A stretch of DNA of 10,864 bases, taken from Methylomonas sp. Its GTDB lineage: Bacteria; Pseudomonadota; Gammaproteobacteria; Methylococcales; Methylomonadaceae. A program made the position numbers and the translations under genes. A model generated the notes under the pieces. That model did no database searches. It saw nothing but the letters and a program-made list of their open reading frames with translations, and had not been told where the DNA came from. The stretch is taken from the NCBI GenBank assembly GCA_026990815.1, contig JALXCS010000327.1, positions 1,153 to 12,016 of the forward strand. The letters are read 5' to 3'. This document shows, piece by piece, positions 7,872 to 10,864 of this stretch; the stretch's first letter is position 1, and the number at the start of each line of letters is the position of its first letter.

Positions 7872-7985
7872 TGTTTAAGACAATCAAATCCAACTTACTA
7901 AATGAATTTTCGATCATCAATTAGCAAACAAGCAATTGACACCAAATAAAAACTTTTGTTTTTGAGTGTAGCAGGTAAAACAAAT

Positions 7986-8018
7986 AAAAAAAGCGGGCAA
8001 ACACGAAGTTGGCCCGCT
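7986..8018 (-). terminator. Rho-independent terminator (sRNA, and end of cbiX-rhomboid transcript)
   Basis: On the minus strand AGCGGGC (8018-8012) pairs with GCCCGCT (7998-7992). A bulged C and two A-T pairs extend the stem around an eight-base loop (CTTCGTGT). Seven T residues (7992-7986) follow. This is a strong intrinsic terminator pointing toward nqrA. No other terminator is visible after the rhomboid gene, so it probably also ends that transcript and separates it from the nqr operon. Confidence 0.85.
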
Positions 8019-8084
8019 ATAATCCTAGAATTTCCTCAAGGAGGAGATTTATGGCAATCTTTGCAGGAGGTGACCTGACAAAGT
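7986..8084 (-). ncRNA. Candidate FNR-dependent small RNA with anti-SD hairpins
   Basis: A transcript of about 99 bases is bounded by a predicted start at A8084 and a rho-independent terminator. It contains no ATG and no frame longer than about ten codons. Predicted folds: hairpin 1 at 8083-8059 pairs CUUUG with CAAAG and CAGG with CCUG around the loop UCACCU, with one bulged U. Hairpin 2 at 8045-8033 pairs UCCUC with GAGGA. Hairpin 3 is the terminator with a U7 tail suited to Hfq. Hairpin 1 contains UCACCUCCU, identical to nine bases near the 3' end of 16S rRNA, and hairpin 2 carries CUCCUCCUU. Both could pair with Shine-Dalgarno sequences. The nearest functional analogies are oxygen-regulated sRNAs such as FnrS, PhrS and AniS, but I see no sequence identity that I can claim to any of them. 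The RNA itself is inference; the promoter, terminator and folds are visible. Confidence 0.7.
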
Positions 8085-8090
8085 AGGTTC

Positions 8091-8132
8091 AGTATACCAA
8101 TTACACTCTTGCCACACATTGATCTATATCAA
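8091..8132 (-). promoter_or_regulatory. FNR/Anr-activated promoter (class II geometry)
   Basis: TTGATCTATATCAA (8119-8132) matches the FNR/Anr consensus TTGAT-N4-ATCAA in all ten fixed positions. On the minus strand an extended -10, TGG followed by TATACT (hexamer 8096-8091), lies downstream, and no -35 hexamer is recognisable, as expected for an activator-dependent promoter. With a start at A8084 the box centres at -41.5, the standard position for class II FNR activation. Nothing coding lies in reach on the plus strand, so the site must serve the minus-strand RNA. Confidence 0.8.
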
Positions 8133-8155
8133 TAAATAATGAATTACTTAAATAA

Positions 8156-8848
8156 TTAAAATCGTCTTCCAAAAAAATGCAGCCTATGGCACTTTTCTCT
8201 AAACAATGGAATCAATATCATTCCAGCCAAAAAGCCCCCAACATGGGCACCAAAAGCAACCCCTCCAGCCTGACTAGTAAAACTCGAACTTAACAATTGC
8301 ATTAAAAACCAAAGGATCAAAACAAACCCCGCTGGAATTCGTGCCGTATAAAAAAAGAATCCCATTGGCACCGCCACCAATACAGTTGCATGTGGATACA
8401 GTAACAAATACGCCCCAAGCACACCTGAGATTGCGCCACTTGCACCCACCATCGGAATAACGGAACTTGTATCCGACAGAACCTGAAAAAGAGCTGCGGC
8501 AATTCCGCACATCAGATAAAAAACGATAAATCGCCCATGGCCCATTGCATCTTCCACATTATTACCAAATATCCATAAATAAAGCATATTGCTCAACAAA
8601 TGCATCCAGCTTCCATGCAAAAACATCGAGGTAAAGATGCTAGCCCAAGGTGGAATAACAGCAATCTCAGGAGCCAGCATTGTTTTCCCAAACAAAACAG
8701 CAGGCACCACTCCCATACTGTAGAATACCTGATCTAGATTGTTGGCTTGCGATAATTCCCAGAAAAAAGCCCATACACATAACGCCATAATGGTGTAAGT
8801 GGCATAAGGCGTTATTTCAGTCGGATTATCGTCATGAATGGGTATCAT
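8156..8848 (-). CDS. Rhomboid family intramembrane serine protease
   Basis: Rhomboids cleave transmembrane segments of other proteins inside the membrane. The protein has 230 residues and about six hydrophobic helices, with no extra domain. The catalytic serine is S137 in GASGAISG (135-142) and the catalytic histidine is H202 in GAHVGGFLAG. The oxyanion-side motif HGSWMHLLSNMLYLWIFG (78-95) supplies H83 and N87. All residues needed for activity are therefore present. The start at 8848 lacks a good Shine-Dalgarno sequence, but it lies only nine bases after the stop of the CbiX-like gene, so it is probably translated by coupling. The protein resembles the GlpG-independent bacterial type with an N-terminal 'MIPIHDDNPTE' segment. 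The substrate is unknown. Confidence 0.95.
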   Translation of the reverse strand: MIPIHDDNPTEITPYATYTIMALCVWAFFWELSQANNLDQVFYSMGVVPAVLFGKTMLAPEIAVIPPWASIFTSMFLHGSWMHLLSNMLYLWIFGNNVEDAMGHGRFIVFYLMCGIAAALFQVLSDTSSVIPMVGASGAISGVLGAYLLLYPHATVLVAVPMGFFFYTARIPAGFVLILWFLMQLLSSSFTSQAGGVAFGAHVGGFLAGMILIPLFREKCHRLHFFGRRF

Positions 8849-8857
8849 TATCAGCGA

Positions 8858-9688
8858 TCATGCAAATTGATTCTGTTTTTGCTGCTGATAACTGGACAAA
8901 TAATGACAACCATCACATTCCAGCATATTTTTTTCTGTTCCCTCAACAAACTGAACCACTTTTTGATCCAATAAATCATATACTTCCTGTTCAAAACCCA
9001 AATAATGACCAAGACCTAAAGTGATATTTGGGTATTGAACCTGCAAACGTTCAACCTGCTGCCCCAAGCGTTTGACCATGGTGTCAGTAAAAAGATAATA
9101 AGGCAGGATGGCTATTTGCGTCATCCCTAATTTAACTTGGCGTTGCACAACACTCTCCAATCGTGGATAAGCCGTTTCTGTGAACGCAACATCAACTAAA
9201 TCATGCTCTGTTTCTTCAAACATCCATCTGGATAATTTAGTAATCTCACTATTGGAAATTTTATCGGTCGCTCCCTTACCCACCAAAATAATGCCTGTAG
9301 TTTTTGGATCAGGAGCCAACATATTTTCCAAAACATTATTAAGACTGCGCTTCAGAATATTTAGCATGACATCATTAGGCTCCAAGTGTTTGAGCAAATA
9401 AAACATAACTTTTGGATTTTGATGCCGCGCCTTCACCAAATCCAAAGCTAATGCCTCTTTAACCAAATCATCAATCTTAAGCATTAAAGGTACAATAATA
9501 ACTCTTTTTGCCCCTATCGCCGCATGATTCAATCCCTGCTCTAATAATACATCGCCAAATTCAATAAAGCACAATTCAAACCGCGTTTTTGGATTCATAT
9601 TACGCCAGTGCTGCAAAAACATTTCCGCTTCTTTAAGACTGTCCTTGTCGCTCGATCCACGACCAACCAAAAGTATTGTTGTACTCAT
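8858..9688 (-). CDS. CbiX-like two-domain sirohydrochlorin chelatase homologue, catalytic His absent
   Basis: The protein has 276 residues with two tandem CbiX-type halves: about 1-123 starting LLVGRGSSD, and about 130-250 starting ILVGKGATD. CbiX enzymes insert Co2+ or Fe2+ into sirohydrochlorin. The motif G-H-G-S-R-D normally has a metal-binding His; here it is R10 in the first half and K138 in the second. The second His site (P-L-F-L-x-x-x-G-H) is PLMLKIDDL with L75, and PYYLFTDTM with M204. A C-terminal CDGC pair (C258, C261) recalls the CxxC found at the end of many long CbiX proteins. Family membership is clear, but the metal-insertion role is uncertain. AAGGGGAGA about 7 bases before the ATG fixes the start. 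It is co-transcribed with the rhomboid gene. Confidence 0.8.
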   Translation of the reverse strand: MSTTILLVGRGSSDKDSLKEAEMFLQHWRNMNPKTRFELCFIEFGDVLLEQGLNHAAIGAKRVIIVPLMLKIDDLVKEALALDLVKARHQNPKVMFYLLKHLEPNDVMLNILKRSLNNVLENMLAPDPKTTGIILVGKGATDKISNSEITKLSRWMFEETEHDLVDVAFTETAYPRLESVVQRQVKLGMTQIAILPYYLFTDTMVKRLGQQVERLQVQYPNITLGLGHYLGFEQEVYDLLDQKVVQFVEGTEKNMLECDGCHYLSSYQQQKQNQFA

Positions 9689-9739
9689 TACAATCTCCCC
9701 TTATTTAGTTTTATTCATATTATTAACACCTCAATATTT

Positions 9740-9768
9740 AATATACAAAGACTACTGAAAGGTATCAA
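9740..9768 (-). promoter_or_regulatory. Sigma70 promoter for the cbiX-like/rhomboid pair
   Basis: On the minus strand TTGATA (9768-9763) and TATATT (9745-9740) are each one base off consensus and are spaced by exactly 17 bases. The predicted start is near 9733, giving a leader of about 45 bases. Confidence 0.65.
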
Positions 9769-9789
9769 TCTCACCATTATATACCGATA

Positions 9790-9945
9790 TTATTCAAGCG
9801 TTTTTTTTTTCAGTAAAAGCTCAGCAGAAACAAATTGCCCAACGAAGATATCACCGCGAGCTACCCGCCAAAGCAAAAGCATTAATGCGGTGAAGAAATC
9901 AATTCGTAATATTATGATGCGTGAAATTGGTGTATAATTTACACA
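9790..9945 (-). pseudogene. Possible coding remnant upstream of the cbiX-like gene
   Basis: The stretch is less AT-rich than the surrounding spacer and is open on the minus strand for about 50 codons. It reads IDFFTALMLLLWRVARGD and then IFVGQFVSAELLL before a run of ten A (plus T10 at 9801-9810) and a stop. This loosely resembles the end of the membrane domain of type I ABC exporters (…GQxVAAEL…). There is no convincing start. The other two plus-strand frames are also partly open, so it may be chance. Confidence 0.15.
9851..9893. repeat. 7-bp inverted repeat upstream of the RHH promoter
   Basis: TCACCGC (9851-9857) and GCGGTGA (9887-9893) are perfect inverted copies around 29 bases. There is no T-run on either side. 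The role is unknown, and chance is possible at this length. Confidence 0.25.
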
Positions 9946-9949
9946 TCAT
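9914..9949 (+). promoter_or_regulatory. Promoter and likely autoregulatory operator of the RHH operon
   Basis: TATAAT (9933-9938) is a perfect -10 with no good -35. It is overlapped by the inverted repeat GTGTA-TAATT-TACAC (9930-9944). That lies inside a wider inverted pair, ATGATG (9914-9919) and CATCAT (9944-9949). A repressor bound here would block polymerase, and small RHH proteins commonly autoregulate in this way. Confidence 0.5.
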
Positions 9950-9974
9950 AGATTAACTAATGCAGGTCAAACAA

Positions 9975-10184
9975 ATGAGTAAACGATTTAATGTCGTACT
10001 GTCAGATGAGCTGATTGCAGCGATGGACCAAGTAGCCGATAAAAATGAGACCAGTAAAAGCGATATTCTGCGTAAAGCTCTGCAGCTTTACCTAGCCGCC
10101 AAAGAAGGCACCAAACAAGGAATGAAACTTGGCCTTGTCGATCCAACAACAAAAGAACTCAAGACAGAAATAACTGGGCTATGA
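9975..10184 (+). CDS. Ribbon-helix-helix (CopG-type) DNA-binding protein
   Basis: The protein has 69 residues. The strand KRFNVVL (3-9), helix SDELIAAMDQVADK (10-23), a TS turn, and helix SKSDILRKALQLYLAAKE (27-44) form a ribbon-helix-helix fold that would dimerise and bind an inverted repeat. The C-terminal tail ends KELKTEITGL. An earlier in-frame ATG at 9960 exists, but it has no Shine-Dalgarno sequence and would leave a leader of only about 15 bases. The ATG at 9975 has AGG 8 bases upstream, so I prefer it. The stop overlaps the next start by four bases (ATGA). It is likely the operon's own regulator. It could also be an antitoxin, but no neighbour resembles a known toxin. Confidence 0.85.
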   Translation: MSKRFNVVLSDELIAAMDQVADKNETSKSDILRKALQLYLAAKEGTKQGMKLGLVDPTTKELKTEITGL

Positions 10185-10450
10185 GCAATACGATAGACTT
10201 AAATCATCCCCCAGACGGGCACAATTACAATGTGATCGTGGAACCCAGCGAAACTGATGGGGAACGAAAAGTCCGGTTACTTAAAGATGTCATACTTTTT
10301 ATGGCTGCCATCGTCGCCGTTGGCGCTATGCTGGTCTTTTGTTTTGTTACGATGATGGATGAAACCACATCTCCTGATGAAAAAAAATGGGCCATGTCGA
10401 TGTTATCAGGTGCTATTGGCGGTTTATTGGGTTATTTGATTGGCAAATAA
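10181..10450 (+). CDS. Small two-TM membrane protein, unrecognised
   Basis: The protein has 89 residues. A hydrophilic N-terminus (1-34) is followed by a membrane helix at about 36-58 (DVILFMAAIVAVGAMLVFCF), a short charged loop (SPDEKKW, 64-70) and a second Gly-rich helix at about 71-88 (SMLSGAIGGLLGYLIG). It therefore looks like a membrane hairpin with both ends on the same side. I recognise no family. The ATG overlaps the RHH stop (ATGA), so the two are translated together. A holin-like or toxin-like role can be imagined from size and topology, but nothing in the sequence proves it. Confidence 0.75.
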   Translation: MSNTIDLNHPPDGHNYNVIVEPSETDGERKVRLLKDVILFMAAIVAVGAMLVFCFVTMMDETTSPDEKKWAMSMLSGAIGGLLGYLIGK

Positions 10451-10477
10451 TCTGGTGGACATCAAAGGTAGATCAAT

Positions 10478-10672
10478 ATGACAGAGTACAAAGCGCTTTT
10501 TAAGCAAGAATTACAGAAGGTTGCCCCTCAATATCGACAGGGGATTTTATCGGAAATCGCTTCTTTTGAATTTGAAGTGGAATCTTATACCGACCAGGAA
10601 CTTTATGAAATGTTAAAAGCCGCCAATCAACGAGTGGCTGCAAAGGATAAAGTTTCTGCCGTTGCTGGATGA
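10478..10672 (+). CDS. Small soluble protein, unrecognised
   Basis: The protein has 64 residues, is predicted mostly helical with many charged residues, and has no signal peptide or membrane segment. It begins MTEYKALFKQELQKVAPQYR and later has FEFEVESYTDQELYEMLKAA. AAGG about 9 bases upstream of the ATG supports the start, 27 bases after the membrane-protein gene. Its stop overlaps the next ATG by four bases. I recognise no domain. Confidence 0.65.
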   Translation: MTEYKALFKQELQKVAPQYRQGILSEIASFEFEVESYTDQELYEMLKAANQRVAAKDKVSAVAG

Positions 10673-10815
10673 CAGCGGACAAAAATTTACTTCAATATTC
10701 TGTTAAAGGGTTTTCCGATCCTGAAGCACTGGAACGAGACGCAAGAAAAGTATACTATCCACGCTCAAGAATACCCCGTTTGCCCATCAATGATCTGAAA
10801 TTTTTCAGACAATAA
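10669..10815 (+). CDS. Very small basic protein, unrecognised
   Basis: A 48-codon frame starts with an ATGA overlap on the preceding stop and ends at TAA 10813-10815. It reads MTADKNLLQYSVKGFSDPEA, and later KVYYPRSRIPRLPINDL, finishing KFFRQ. It is rich in Arg, Lys and Tyr, has no membrane segment, and the Pro-rich basic centre suggests nucleic-acid or protein contact. The overlap and the ribosome site of the next gene right after it suggest it is real, but no family is recognised. Confidence 0.5.
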   Translation: MTADKNLLQYSVKGFSDPEALERDARKVYYPRSRIPRLPINDLKFFRQ

Positions 10816-10830
10816 CGAACGCAAAGGAGC

Positions 10831-10864
10831 ATGATGCTCATCGAGGTTGTCGAAGAAGCTCGAA
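10831..10864 (+). CDS. Start of a further operon gene (cut by window edge)
   Basis: AAAGGAG lies just before two consecutive ATG codons (10831 and 10834), and the frame MMLIEVVEEAR stays open to the window end. The second ATG has the better spacing from GGAG. Eleven codons are too few to identify the product. It follows the previous stop by 15 bases, so it belongs to the same operon. Confidence 0.5.
   Translation, partial: MMLIEVVEEAR

Noticed and set aside
7948..7963. AAAAAC-TTTT-GTTTTT inverted repeat upstream of nqrA
   Set aside because: A low-complexity A/T stem with weak pairing and no terminator tail or promoter relation.
8051..8086. Plus-strand mini-ORF MAIFAGGDLTK with a perfect AAGGAGGAG ribosome site upstream
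   Set aside because: The SD-like sequence is the complement of the anti-SD hairpins of the minus-strand RNA. No plus-strand promoter and no plus-strand gene downstream could use a leader peptide.
8274..8510. Minus-strand frames of 78 and 61 codons inside the rhomboid gene
   Set aside because: They are out-of-frame shadows. The rhomboid frame has complete catalytic motifs.
9798..9810. T10 run read as a plus-strand terminator
   Set aside because: No GC-rich hairpin precedes it, and no plus-strand gene ends nearby.
9608..9937. 109-codon plus-strand frame running out of the cbiX-like gene
   Set aside because: It begins antisense inside a well-supported gene, has low-complexity content and lacks a ribosome site.

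Overview
The window reads as a chromosomal segment of a moderately AT-rich gammaproteobacterium. The evidence is a complete six-subunit Na+-translocating NADH:quinone oxidoreductase operon (nqrABCDEF), followed by its two maturation genes (apbE and nqrM). I cannot name the genus from sequence alone. Genes up to position 9688 are all on the minus strand; a small unrelated-looking cluster from 9975 onward is on the plus strand.

Layout on the minus strand, in transcription order: a two-domain CbiX-like chelatase homologue (8858-9688, with a good sigma70 promoter upstream), a rhomboid intramembrane protease (8156-8848), a gene-free gap of about 400 bases (7747-8155), then nqrA, nqrB, nqrC, nqrD, nqrE and nqrF (7746 down to 1803) with tight spacing and several one-base or eight-base stop/start overlaps. 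A 238-base gap follows, then apbE, nqrM (58 codons, overlapping the apbE stop) and the first 99 codons of a CBS-domain protein that runs off the left edge. ApbE is the flavin transferase that attaches FMN to threonines in NqrB and NqrC. NqrM is needed for iron-centre assembly in the complex. The right half of the operon therefore encodes the pump and the left part its assembly factors.

The most interesting item is in the gap between the rhomboid gene and nqrA. On the minus strand there is a perfect FNR/Anr box (TTGATCTATATCAA, 8119-8132). An extended -10 element (TGG then TATACT, -10 at 8091-8096) is placed so that the box centres exactly at -41.5 of the predicted start (A8084), the classic class II activation geometry. 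About 100 bases later comes a strong rho-independent terminator (7986-8018). The transcript between them has no usable reading frame and folds into hairpins. Two of these expose C-rich anti-Shine-Dalgarno sequence, and one contains UCACCUCCU, a nine-base match to the 3' end of 16S rRNA. This looks like an oxygen-responsive, SD-targeting small RNA.

From 9975 to the right edge lies a plus-strand operon. It holds a ribbon-helix-helix regulator whose -10 sits inside a nested inverted repeat, a two-TM small membrane protein, two small unrecognised proteins, and the start of a further gene. They are joined by ATGA overlaps or short gaps. Its function cannot be assigned from what is visible.
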